A DNA stretch of 64,000 bases, taken from NCBI GenBank assembly GCA_026686845.1, contig JAIVEN010000004.1, positions 22,724,827-22,788,826 of the forward strand. Direction: 5' to 3'. A program made the translations under genes and the position numbers. This document shows positions 47,629-59,239 of the stretch, piece by piece. This stretch comes from Adenanthera pavonina. Its lineage: Eukaryota > Streptophyta > Magnoliopsida > Fabales > Fabaceae. The first letter of the stretch is position 1, and every line of letters starts with the position of its first letter. The notes under the pieces were generated by a model. It did not search any database. It saw only the letters and a program-made list of their open reading frames with translations, and was not told the DNA's origin.

Positions 47629-50600
47629 TTACAGTTTATTGGGATTTACCGTACCCAATTCTCTTCTGATTTTGCAATGCCTATCTTCTGAAAGAGGCTT
47701 TGTCAGAATGTCAATAACTTGATCTTCTGTAGGGATGTATTCTAATCTGATTTCTCCTTTCAGAACATGATCCTTTATGAAGTGGTGCCTAACTTCAATA
47801 TGCTTTGTCCTTGAATGCATGATAGGATTCTTTGTGATGTTAATGGCACTTTGGTTGTCACACATTATTGGTATTTCCTTCATCTCAATCTCAAGATCTT
47901 CAAGCTGGTGTTTCATCCAGATGACTTGGGCACAACAGCTTCCAGCAGTAACATATTTAGCTTTTGCTGTGGATAAGGCTACACTATTTTGCTTCTTGCT
48001 AAATCATGAGACCAAGGATCCTCCAAGAAACTGACATGTTCCACTTTTGCTTTTTCTGTCAGTTTTGGATCCTGCAAAGTCAGTATTAGTGTATCCTTTA
48101 AGATCTTCTCCATTGCCCTTTGGATACCAAAGACCCATATGTGATGTTCCAATAAGATATTTGAAGATACGCTTTACAGCAGTTGCATGGGTTTCCTTGG
48201 GACATGATTGGAACCTTGCACACATACAAACACTAAACATGATGTCAGGTCTGCTAGCAGTTAGGCATAGCAGAGATCCAATCATTCTTCTATACTGAGT
48301 TATGTCAAACATTTTTCCTCCTTCATCCATATCAAGCTTGGTGTAGTAGCCATAGGTGTTCCCATTGGCTTAGCGTTTTCCATGCCAAACTTTTTCAACA
48401 ATTCCTTCAAATACTTGGATTGATTGAGAAAGATACCATCATCACATTGCTTAATTTACAATCCAAGGAAGAAGTTGAGCTCACCCATCATTAATATTTG
48501 GAATTCTCCCTGCATTAGCTTAGAAAAATTTTTGCAAAGAGATTTATTAGTAGCACTGAATATAATATCATCAACATAAATTTGAACAATAAGTAAATCT
48601 TTATTTTCTTTCTTCATGAATAAAGTTGTATCTACTTTTCCTCTGTTAAACTCCTTTTCAGTTAGAAAATTACTTAACCTTTCATACCATGCTCTAAGAG
48701 CTTATTTTAAATTGTAAAGAGCTTTCTTTAGTTTATAAACATGGTTTGGTTTTGCAAAATCCTCAAAGCTTGGAGGTTGGTCTACATAAACTTCTTCCAT
48801 GATATATCCATTAAGAAAAGCACTCTTTACATCCATTTGATATAACATTATATTCTTCATGCATGCATATACTAATAGAATTCTAATTGATTCTAATCTA
48901 GCCACTGGAGCAAAGGTTTCTTCAAAATCAATACCTTCTTCTTGATTATATCATTTAGTAACCAGTCTAGCTTTATTTCTGATTATTAATCCAGATTCAT
49001 CAAGTTTGTTTCTAAAAACCCATTTAGTGCCAATGATAGGATGATTTTTGGGTCTAGGTACTAAATCCCAAACTGATTTCTTTCAAATTGATTCAATTTA
49101 TCTTGCATAGGTAAAATCTAGTATTTATCAGTTAAGGCTTCTTCAGTACATTTAGGTTTAATTTGAGAAATGAAGGCACAGTTTATCATCTGATCTCTGA
49201 ACTGTTTTCTGGTTTTAACTTTCTCTTAAACATCCCCAATTACTTGATCAACAGGATGATTCCTTTGATATCTCCAAGCTCTAGGGAGTTCTTGAGATAT
49301 TTTTTCATTATTCTCATCCTCAAAATCTTTCTCCTAAATATCTTCCTCTATGTTAATAGATTTAGATATTTTTGGAGGTTCAATTTTATCTTCTTCAGAA
49401 AGATCTAAGTTCTTAAAATTTGAAATAAGATCATCTTCATTAGTGACATGCTTAGAAACAATTTCATTTTCAATAAACACTACATATACAGATTCTTCTG
49501 CTAATTTAGACTTTTTATTAAAAACTCTATATGCTTTACTCCTCCTAAAGTAGCCCAAAAATATACCTTCATCAGATTTTGTGTCAAACTTACCGAAATT
49601 CTCCTTTCCATTATTGTAGATGAAGCATTTACAGCCAAATACATGTAGATATGAGAGGTTTGACTTTCTTCCTTTGTACAACTCATAAGGAGTTTTCCCA
49701 AGAATTGGTTTGATGTAGGCTATGTTTATAATGTAGCTTGTTGTGTTTACTACATCAGCCCAAAATACTTGAGAGAGTTCCTTTTTATTTAGCATTGCTC
49801 TTACCATCTCTCTAATTGTTCTGTTCTTCCTTTCCACCACTCCATTTTATTGAGGAGTTCTTGGAGTTGAGAAGTTGTGATTAATTCCATGCTCATCATA
49901 ATACTCCAAGAGGTATGAATTTTTAAACTCTCCTCTATGATCAGACCTAATAGACATAATAGAAATACTTTTCTCATTTTGCACTTTCTTAGCTAAGGTT
50001 ACAAATGCATCAAACGTATCACTTTTAGAAGAAAGAAATAATGTCCAGGTAAATCTAGAGTAATCATCCACAATTACAAGAACATACAGATTTTCACCAA
50101 TGCTCTTAACTCTAGATGGTCCTATCAGATCCATATGTAATAGTTACAAAGATTACGTTTTTAGATTTAAATGATGATTTAGTTTGTTTTCCTTTTAGGC
50201 ATGTATTACATTCTTTGTCTTTTTCAAAAGAAATTTTTGGTAGGCCAGTGACTAACTCATTTTTAACCAGTTTTGATAGTTGATTCATGTTAACATGTGC
50301 TAACTTTCTACGCCACAACCAACTATCATTATCCTGACTAATCAAACAGATAGAATCTAAGGGAGGAAGTTTATCAAGATCAATAGTATAACAGTTACCA
50401 TCCCTTTGAGCCTTGAGGATTACTTTGTGATCACTTTTTCGGATGATCAGGCAGAACTTTGTGTCAAACAGTACTCAGTTTCCTTTGTCACATGTCTGAC
50501 TCATGCTTAGCAAATTGTGGTTGAGGCCAATTACAAACAGCACCTCTTCAATGGATGTTTCAGGATTCTTGCCCACAATGTCAATGCCAACTATTTTACC

Positions 50601-51217
50601 ATATTGATCACCTCCAAAGGTCACCTTTCCTCCTTTCTTATCTCTAAGGGTGATGAACTTCTCCTTATCACCAGTCATATGACTTGAGTAGGCATTGTTC
50701 ATATACCATTTATTGCTCTTTCTAGCTTTAAGACAAACCTGCAAGACAAAGTTCATATTTTCTTTTTAGGTGCCCAAATTTGCTTGGGTCTTTTTCTATC
50801 AATAGTATTTTCCCTAGATACAGATGTATCTTTGGGAATCCATTTAACCTTCCTGTCAAGTCCATTTTTCTTTAAAGCATATGAACGAGAAATATATCCC
50901 TTCTTGTTACAGAAGTGACAGGTGGTAAAGGGACTGCTGGATTGAGATGCAGGAAGAAAGCAATGTAGATAATATTCTTGTTTTGCATGCTTTAGTTAAT
51001 CATAGGACTCAATATGTCGTGGAATATGATCTTTCTTTTTACTGCTACTAGCATGCACAAAATGTCTCATACATACATTTTGATTTTTCTTCCTAATCTT
51101 TTCTTTCACTGCACAAGGGTCATAGCCAAGTCCAGCCATTCCTTGTGTTATTCTATGACTTCCCATTAAAGCAAATAACATATCTTTTGCTTTAGTAAGT
51201 CTAGACATGCTTTTCAC
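47629..51217 (-). pseudogene. SIRE pol polyprotein, broken (protease, integrase, RT, RNase H)
   Basis: Minus-strand blocks in order: a gag-pol linker at 51217-50996; the protease region at 50756-50475, where the copia motif WY(L/M)DSGCSRHMTG reads WYMNNAYSSHMTG, so the catalytic Asp is Asn; a GAG-pre-integrase block at 50345-50112 (WLWRRKLAHVNMNQLSKL, CNTCLKGKQ); the integrase core at 50134-49847 (VDDYSRFTW, RSDHRGEF), then a Gln-to-stop change before NGVVERKNRT at 49840; the reverse transcriptase block at 48905-48702 (QMDVKSAFLNG) with YVDD intact at 48567-48578; and RNase H parts at 48330-47629 (ASRPDIMFSVC, CDNQSAINITKNP, HSRTKHIEVRHHFI). It would copy and integrate the element if intact; here several stops and the protease change make it inactive. 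Confidence 0.9.
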
Positions 51218-51489
51218 CAGATAGTCATTAGTTTGCTTTAATTCAATGCATGATTTACAGCAAGCACATTCAGCAATATGCAGATAAGCAGTTTCAGAGA
51301 TGTTATGCTGAGATTCTAACTTGTTAATCTTTCTCTTAGCTTGTTTGAGTTCTTTGGCAGTCTTAATGAACTAATCATGCAATTCATGAAATGCATCCAG
51401 TAATTCAGAATATGAAGGTTCAGATTTATATACCTCATCTTCTTGATCACTGTTGGATGAGATTTCAGCTTCTTCAGATGCAAGTGCCA

Positions 51490-52340
51490 TCAGACAGATG
51501 TTGACAATCTTATCTTCATTATCTTCATCATCATCTGAGCTATTGCCCTAGATTGATGAGATGTATGCTCTTTTCTTCTTGCCTTTGTCTGCAGCTTTCT
51601 TTTCTTTCTCTTGCTATCTCCAGCTGCTCTTTTCTTGAAGAATTTCTTGTTTCTTTTCTTGTTGTAAAATCTTTCAAATTTTCTGACCATCATAGCCAGA
51701 GTTTCTTCATCTAGCTCATCTCCATCGTCAAATTCTTCTTCTTTCTCCTCACTAGCTTTTAGAGCAAGACCTTTCTTCTTTCTGTTTTGTCCTGCCTCCT
51801 TGAGAGCCTTCATCTTTCCTTCATATTCTTCGAGGCTACCGAAGAGGGCTATGACAGATGCCATTGATTCTTCTCTAGCTTCCTCTATTGCTGTTACTTT
51901 GGGTTGCCATTCCAGAGGAAGAGCTCTGAGGATCTTTCTGACCTTTTCTGTTTGAGTGTACTCCTTGTCAAGGCTTTTCAATTGATTCATAATGAGGGTG
52001 AATCTCTTTTGCAGTTCTTTGACACTTTCTCTTTTAACCATTCTGAAGCTCTCTTATTTTCCTATGCAGGAGTTCAATTTGTTTTAACCATTCATAATGA
52101 TGGAAGTGTTTTGCTTTGAAGTTCAGTAAGACTTTTCTCCTATCTTCCTCATTCCATTCACCCTCTGGCTTCTCTCTGTACTTCCCATCATCCTGCAATG
52201 TCATTGGGACAAAATCTCCCTTCTGGATGACAGACCATATATCTAGATCAATGGATTGAAGATAGATTTGCATTTTCTTCTTCCAGTATCCATAGTGCTC
52301 TCCACTGAAGCCAGGTGATCTATTTGTATTATTTCTCTAT
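51490..52340 (-). pseudogene. SIRE gag, broken
   Basis: Minus-strand blocks at about 52340-52034 (SGEHYGYWKKKMQIYLQSID, then IDLDIWSVIQKGDF) and 52041-51490 (KELQKRFTLIMNQLKSLDKE, then KILRALPLEWQPKVTAIEEA) match the copia UBN2-type gag. A basic tail (RFYNKKRNKKFFKKR) follows. A stop separates the two blocks and another lies just upstream of SPGFSG. The CCHC zinc knuckle normally found next is degraded (a CHFCNKKGY remnant is at about 50915). Confidence 0.85.
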
Positions 52341-52410
52341 GGTAGTATACTCTCTCCAAAGCCATCCATTGATCTTCCAGGACTGTTAAATCCTTTATTT
52401 GGGAATCTGG

Positions 52411-52422
52411 GCTCTAATACTA
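52411..52422 (-). other. Primer binding site of SIRE element (initiator-Met tRNA type)
   Basis: The minus strand reads TAGTATTAGAGC two bases inside the 5' LTR. It differs at two positions from TGGTATCAGAGC, the usual copia primer site complementary to the 3' end of initiator tRNA-Met. Confidence 0.75.
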
Positions 52423-52424
52423 CT

Positions 52425-54077
52425 TGTTAAATATGCTGGCTTTCCAAAAGGGGGTGTGAATTGGGAAGATTAAAATTTTCTGCAAAATGTCAATAAAGTG
52501 AAGAAAGCAAAGATGATAGTAAAATAGAGTATAAGTGAATAACAAGTAAAAGTAGTAATAGAGAAGGGAAGACACAGATGTTTATCCTGGTTCGGTCTCT
52601 CAATCTTGATCTACGTCTAGTCCTCAAGCCGCCACTTGAGATTTTCCACTATCTTGCAAGAATTCAAAGGGCTTCTTGAAAATGCCATAGTACAGCTATG
52701 ATACTCTGTTTTTAGAGCTCACATTTTCTCTCTTTGCACTCTAGCTAAGTGCTTTTCCAATCCCTTGTGATATCTCCTTACAAGAAAATCTTTCTTTCAG
52801 ATGAAGATAAGATTGTTTACAATGAGTAAACTCTCTTAATCAGAGTGTATATGAAAGTTGGAGTACAAAGAATGAAGTATGTGAGAGTAAGACACTTTGA
52901 GTTGATGATTTGGCAGAGTTTCAGCATATACAAAGTTAAAATCACTACCCACAACTTCAAATGATGTTATATTTATAGATTTAGGTCTTATCTATACGTT
53001 AGAAACAAAATCTATCCGTTAGAGACGTTACCCAATGGTTACTCTAAAAAACTATCTATTTACCAACCGCATTTAATGCTTTTGATACTCAAAGTTCAAA
53101 TTTTGGTTAGCCAATAGACGAATTTCGTGGAAATCAAAAGCTAAAGACTTTAACGTTGAACATTCGAAGTTCATCTGTCATGAAGCAAAGTTTGAATTTT
53201 GATCTTTGAAAAATGTTTCTATATTGAAACATACGAATTTTCAAGTTTAAAGTTCTTCTGGAAAGTGTGAACAGTTGTTCCATTTTGCTACAGTGCCTTG
53301 AAATTCGAATTTTGATACCCAAAATTTGTCTGTCAGTGGGCAGTTCAATAAGGCACAATAGTTCATCTATTTGAAATTCAAATTTTTAAAATGCAAAGTT
53401 CGTCTGTCAGAGAGGCCTCTTTTCAAACTTAGTTCAAAGTTTGAATTTCTGAATACTATCATTCGTATGTTAACATATTATCATAACAGACTCATAAGCT
53501 TTGTTTCTGAAATTCAATTTTTCATGCTCAAAGTTCATCTGTCAGTGAGCCATTTTGATGCTCTTTCAAAACTCAGTTTTTAGATGAACTTTGATATGTC
53601 CTCAAACGAATTTTTCATAAGTTGTATTTTGTCTAAAATTTGAATTTTCAAAAGCCAAAGTTCATCTGTTAGAGAAGGCTCTTTTCAGACGAGATTCAAA
53701 ATTTGAATTTCTGATGTCAAAGTTTGTCTGTCAGATAAGGCTCTTTTTAGACTGGTTCATTTTCAATACGAAATTTAAATTTTCAAAGCCAAAGTTCAAA
53801 TTTTCAAAACAGCATATCAGTTTAAACATTTCAAACTTCATCTGTTAGTGGATGTTTTTCAAATATTCTATGGATTAACATAGAATTATAGTTTTAAAAC
53901 ATCTTTTTTGCCAATTCAAAGTCTTTTACTCAATTTAAACAAGGCTATAGATTCTACATCTATTCTTGTTCTAGTTTTTCTTGAATTTCTCTACTTAAGA
54001 TCATTTGTGCACCTTTGATATCTTCTCTTCAAGCTCTAGAAAGTTGGTTTGGATTCATCAAAATACTTGATTCAACA
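52425..54077 (-). repeat. 5' LTR of SIRE element
   Basis: 1653 bases, TGTTAAATATGC to GATTCAACA on the plus strand, followed by the CTAAG duplication. It parallels 42488-44146 throughout, including the TATA box (52968-52979) and the degenerate GTCTGTCAG/AAATTCGAATTT repeats. Confidence 0.9.
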
Positions 54078-55076
54078 CTAAGTCCCTTGAGACAGAGGAA
54101 GGAAATCTCTGAGCGAAATGAGTACCACGACAGTTGGAAAATGTCACTGTGTCAATCCAATTTAGGGATTCTCTAAATACAGGTTGTCCTTTCTGTCTTA
54201 CTTTTGTTTCTTCAATATACAGGTCGAACAATGTCGTTGGAGTGGAGCCTTCAGAAATTCATATCAACGTTAGCTGCATCTGCCCAATTGCATCCTAGAA
54301 TTGGAAGACAAGATGTCTTCATGGCTCATGTCTAGATTCCAGGTTAAGGACCAATAACTTTCAAATTTATTAGTCCTCGGGCAGTTTCATGAGCATGTAC
54401 TGGAGAAGGAGCTATCTCATTTGAACAATATTTCCAACTTCATGGTGGTTGTCGTGTTAATTGGAACATGCAAGTTTTACATTTTGTTCTCTGTCTAGTG
54501 TAAAGTCCATGTCTCTAAATTGTGTTCAGAGACCTGGTTTCTACTTCCTATTTTATTAAACTGTACTTTTCTTGTAATAATAATATTGTACAACTTGATA
54601 TTTTATGTAATTGCATCCCCTGTTTTATGGATGTGGGAGGATGAAATTATGTCAAACAAGTGCAGGAACGAATGAGTTGCTAGATGATAATTGAAGAGCA
54701 GAGATCATATCTTATACTACATCAATTATTTATTGGCATGACAGAAAATGTCTGAGTGAATTTTGAATTCTTAGAAAAAAAAATTTATATGGTTGATTAG
54801 AAAAATCTCATTTGACACTTAATAGCCCCCCTTTTACACTGAAGAAATTGTGCAATAAATTAATCAGATCCGAAATTTCACACTAGAAATTACGTGCATC
54901 CAATTGTAATGAAGTCCAGAATTTTACACTTGGAACCTTTCATTTTTCCTATGGTCAGGCTCAGTTTTTACCACTCGGAACCATGAATTTACTACTGACA
55001 TCTAGTGTTTTGACACTGACCTCCCCTAATTTTATACTGATAAAATTGTGGTCATAACTTTTTCTGTGGTTAGGGC

Positions 55077-55600
55077 CAATTTTTGACACTAAGAACACTA
55101 TATTTACTAGTGGTATTAAGATATTTGATACTAAACTTCCCTAATTTTACACTGATAGAATTGTGGTCAATTAACGTTTTCTGTGGTCAAGACCAATTTT
55201 TGCCACTTGGAACCATGAATTTACTACTGACATCCAGTTTTTTGACACTAACCTCCCTTAATTTCACACTGATGAAATTGTGGTCATAACTTTTGCTGTG
55301 GTTAGGGCCAGTTTTTGACACAAGGAATCCCGTATTTACTAGTGGTATTCAGAGATTTGACACTGAACTCCCCTAATTTTACACTGATAAAATTGTGGTC
55401 ACTAAACATTTCCTATGTTTAGGCCCAGGTTTTGATACTCAAAACCATAAATTTACTACTAACATCCAGTGTTTTGAAACTGACCTCCCCCAATTTCACA
55501 CTAATGGAATTCTAGTCAAAATTTTTCCTGTGTTCAAGCCCATGTTTCGACACTTGGAACCATGAATTTACTACTCATGTCCAAAGATTTGACATTCACC
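55077..55600. repeat. Tandem ~116-bp units, left inner arm of foldback element
   Basis: Units start near 55077, 55194, 55308, 55424 and 55540 (CCAATTTTTGACAC-like words). Each contains TTTACTACTGACATCCAGT-like and CCCCTAATTTTACACTGAT-like segments. Confidence 0.85.
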
Positions 55601-55779
55601 TCCCCCAATTTCACACTAATGTGATATATATATGATGTGATATATATATACAAAAGGACCCTCCTACCCATATATGTAATGATACTACGCCTTGTAGGTG
55701 TGATATGAATGAAAATTAAGTGTATGTAAAATTATATTTCCCTATGCTTTATTAATCACATGAATTTAATGAACATAAT

Positions 55780-56400
55780 TTGAGCAAAGTGAAATTGGGG
55801 CAGTTCAGTGTGAAATCTTTGACCATTAGTAGTAAATTTAAGATGTCGAGTGTCAAATACTGGATTTGAGGATATGAAAAATTTTATGAACAATTTTCGT
55901 TAGTGTGAAATTGGAGAAATTTAGTGTAAAATTTTGGAACACAAGTAGTAAATTCAGGGATGTGAGTAGTAAATCCATGATTTCGAGTATAAAAAAATGG
56001 ACCTCTCCAAAGGAAAAATTTAGTGAACACAACTTTATCAATGGGAAATTGGGGGAGTTCAATGTCAAATATTCTAACAAACGTAGTAAATATGTGGTTC
56101 AAAGTGTCAAAAATTGCATCTGATCACAAGTTGATGAACACAATTTTAGCAGTGTGAAATTAGGGGAGTTTAGTGTCAAATCTATGAATACCAGTAGTAA
56201 ATATGGGGTTCCAAGTGTCAAATAATGGACCTGACCATAGGAAAAATTGTGACCACAATTTCATCAGTGTGAAATTGGGGGAGGTTAGTGTCAAATCTTT
56301 GGACGTGAGTAGTAAATTTATGGTTTTAAGTGTCAAAACCTGGGCCTGAACACAGGAAAAATGCTAGGTTCCAAGTATAAAATTTTGGACCTGATTACAA
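55780..56400. repeat. Tandem ~116-bp units, right inner arm of foldback element (inverted)
   Basis: The same units occur in reverse orientation (AGTGTGAAATTGGGGGAG, then TAGTAAAT words). The arms meet in a TATATATGATGTGATATATA-bearing loop at about 55620-55740. Confidence 0.8.
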
Positions 56401-57585
56401 TTTGATGCACGTAATTTCTAGTGTGAAATTCTGGATCTGATTAATTTACTGCATAATTTCTTCAGTGTAAAAGGGGGGCTGTTAATGTCAAATGGGATTT
56501 TTCTAATCAACCGTATAAATTTTTTTTTCTAAGAATTCAGAATTCACTCATACATTTTCTACCATGCTAATAAATAATTGATATAGTATAAGATATGATA
56601 TTTGCCCTTCAATTATCATCTAGCAACTCATTCGTTCCTACACTTGTTTGACATAATTTCATCCTCTCACATCCACAAAACAGGGGATGCAATTACATGA
56701 AATATCAAGTTGTACAATATTATTATTACAAGAAAAGCATAGTTCAATAAAACAGCAAGCAGAAGTCAGATCTTTGAACACAATTTAGAGACATGGACTT
56801 TACACTAAACAGAGGACAAAATGTACAACTTGCATGTTCCAATTAACACAACAACCACCATGAAGTTGGAAATATTGTTCAAATGAGATAACTCCTTCTC
56901 CAGTACGTGCTCACGAAACTGCCCCAGGCATAATAAATTTGAAAGTTATTGGTCTTTAACCTGGAATCTAGACATGAGCCATGAAGACATCTTGTCTTCC
57001 AATTCTAGGATGCAGTCGGGCAGATATAGCTAACGTTGATATGAATTTCTGAAGGCTCCACTCCAACGACATTGTCCAACCTGTATATTGAAGAAACAAA
57101 AGTAAGACAGAAAAGACAACCTGTATTTAGAGAATCCCTAAATTGGATTGACATGGTGGCATTTTCCGACCGTCGTGGTACTCATTTCGCTAAGAGATTT
57201 CCTTCCTCTGTCTCAAGGAGCTTAGGGCAGAGTATCACCAAGTCAGGGATGAGAATGCGGGAGTTGGGTCTCAGCGTTAACAGAGACATGACTAAAGGTG
57301 TTTAGGTCATTTGGATTGACAAATTATGTTCAGTTTTGGACCTTGGCTAGATTCTGAAATTTTGGAATGTTTGGATCCATAATTGACATTAAATTAAACT
57401 TTTAGTCTTCAAATGTCATTTTCCCAAATTATTATTATCAAAAGACCATAAAGGTAAAAGAATATTTACGAGCAAAGCTTTTTTTATTTCCAATAAAATA
57501 CGAGCAAAGCTTGTGAATGAAGCAAGTTGTCATAGAAAACATAAAAAAAAAGTAACTAGGAATTCCACTTTCGTACATAGTTGAC

Positions 57586-57890
57586 ACTGCTACAGAAATA
57601 GACTTCTGGGACGTTTAATTTTTGACTTCCATAATGTTTTTGAAACATTCCATATGTGACCATTCTTAAAGAATTCTGGAACGCTTTACTTTTTATTAGA
57701 ATTGTTCTTGAAAATAGGTCTTTGGGCACGTTTTAAACTAGAAAATGTTCCCGGATGCCAGTTTTGTGGCACGCTTTGTAGTTGGAAATGATCCCCTACG
57801 ATGGTTTTCTGAAACGTTTCTTAATAGGAAGTGTGCCTAAATATTAGTCTTGGGGCACGTTTCTATTCAAAAACGTTCTCAAAACTGAAT
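57586..57890 (+). mobile_element. Possible CACTA-type left end with subterminal repeats
   Basis: CACTGCTACAGAAATAGAC at 57586 resembles a CACTA terminus. It is followed by at least six degenerate copies of a GGGACGTTT / GGAACGCTTT / GGGCACGTTTT motif up to about 57870, the subterminal pattern of CACTA elements. A matching right end was not found, so the extent is unknown. Confidence 0.45.
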
Positions 57891-58509
57891 TTTAAAAATA
57901 TATAAAAATTTTTTTCCTTACTGTCCAGTTTCAACCATTCCAACAATTTGATGGTAAAAAATCAAATACTTCCATCATATGGAGAATTTCATTATATATG
58001 TATAGAAATTAAAGAGTATACACTTTATCAAAAAATACAATAATCAAAATAAATCTAGACATCATGATAGAAACTAAAGGAGAGGGAGAGTTTTATAATT
58101 TTATCACTGTTTAGTTGATAGGCAAAGTGTGCCTACAAATAACTAAATTAAATACAAGTGTTAAACTTGGTGGAAAAAAAAATACAAGTGTTAAAGAGAC
58201 CCAAACATCATACTAACTGGGAGAGAAAAAGAAATTCTCAATTTTTGTTGTTTTTCATCATAACAAAAGTTCCAATCCTAACACAGATAATGGAATGATA
58301 ATCAAGAAAAATAGTGTCATTCATCACAGCTAAAAGTTGTGAACATAACACTTCCAAAAAAGAACCAGTTTGCATGAACATATCAACATGACTGATCCAT
58401 GATGTGCATTTCAGTAGAAGTTTCCAAATTCTTTTTATACTAATTGAACCTATTGAAAATTTACAAGCATCCTAGCATGACATAGGCGCATGATAAGACA
58501 AAAACACAA

Positions 58510-59238
58510 TAATCGAAGCTTGAAAACTAACTTGAGCAGTATTCTAAACAATATACTCAATGTACATGAGCTCGGAAGTCTTGACTCTTGATGCCACTAG
58601 TTTACCACAAGGAACAATGATGTCATCCCTCCACCCAACAAATTATGATTCATCAAGTACATTCTTGCCCAATCCTTTAGTGGATTACTTTCCTTCCGGA
58701 GGTTTTTCAATATACTTCATGGCATGGAGGGCAAAGACTAATTAGAATTTAAGGAAATTGCAAATATAATTGGCAGAACTTTTCACCCAAAAAAATAAAT
58801 AAATAAAACTACATGCAAAACTATTTCATTTATGTTTTGAAGGCATGCATGATAAGTTAACAACTAACAATCAACAGCCATATGTTCATATAAACCCATA
58901 GGCACAATTGGAGTTAAAACTGACTGACCTTAGCATTCTTGAGCTCAAACATGTTTCCTAGTGCAACTTACTCAAAAGCATCAGACCAACGAGATTTTTC
59001 TTATCAGTGTAGCAAAACTGAGCACTCTTACTGACCAGGTGAGTAAAGTATATCCCTTTGCCAAACTGTGACAACAAATATTCAGATTTGAGTAGCAATT
59101 GTGTACACATCTATAAAAATAAAAACCCAGAAGAGACTTATGAGAGTAAAAGAACTGTGTAGCTAGTTGCTGGGGCTTCAGGAGGTGCAATTCTCAATCC
59201 TTGGTTAAGTATGCTGACAAAATTTGCCAACCTAGAAC
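58510..59238 (-). pseudogene. PARP catalytic-domain fragment, C-terminal exons
   Basis: Three minus-strand exon remnants with intron borders. 59156-59238: SRLANFVSILNQGLRIAPPE, then APATS. 58929-59065: FGKGIYFTHLVSKSAQFCYT, then DKKNLVGLMLLS and ALGNMFELKNAK, separated by a 1-base loss in the conserved LLSEVALG stretch. About 58510-58735: YIEKPPEGK, stop, STKGLGKN, then RDDIIVPCGKLVASRVKTSE and MYIEYIV, with three in-frame stops. This matches the end of the ADP-ribosyltransferase domain of plant PARP1-type enzymes (NAD+-dependent poly-ADP-ribosylation in DNA damage signalling). Earlier exons (WGR, zinc fingers, helical domain) are not seen. Introns are retained, so it is a DNA-level fragment and not a processed copy. 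The parallel PP2C piece upstream suggests transposon capture. Confidence 0.85.
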
Positions 59239-59239
59239 C

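Larger units (their letters stand above)
42488..54077 (-). mobile_element. SIRE-type Ty1/copia retrotransposon, full length but decayed, 11,590 bp
   Basis: Two LTRs of about 1.65 kb (42488-44146 and 52425-54077) bound the element, and a perfect 5-bp duplication CTAAG flanks it (42483-42487 and 54078-54082). On the minus strand the order is 5' LTR, primer site, gag, protease, integrase, reverse transcriptase, RNase H, an extra ORF, polypurine tract, 3' LTR. The extra ORF between pol and the 3' LTR and the large size are hallmarks of the SIRE/Maximus group. In a 107-base LTR segment that I aligned by eye (starting at GTTCGGTCTC) 9 positions differ, so the insertion is not recent. All ORFs have stops or frameshifts. 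Confidence 0.92.
42284..57425. mobile_element. Foldback transposon (giant inverted repeat) split by a SIRE element
   Basis: The outer ends match as inverted repeats: GGGAAATGACATTTGAAGA on the left and the complement GGGAAAATGACATTTGAAGA on the right. Inversion symmetry continues for most of the element once the 11.6-kb SIRE insert (42488-54082) is set aside: the left arm is 42284-42487 plus 54083 to about 55600, and the right arm about 55750 to 57425. Examples are CTTGAGACAGAGGAAGGAAA at about 54086 against its complement near 57215, and GTGCAATAAATTAATCAGAT near 54850 against the complement near 56440. The foldback itself is about 3.55 kb. Its inner parts hold tandem units of about 116 bp. 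GGG-A-rich ends and subrepeats recall Mutator-type/FARE foldback elements; a 9-bp duplication was not evident. No transposase is recognised. Confidence 0.8.

Noticed and set aside
57072..57305. 77-residue open frame in the foldback right arm
   Set aside because: The inverted-repeat arm gives open frames in several phases; no domain is seen and the left arm does not keep the same frame open.
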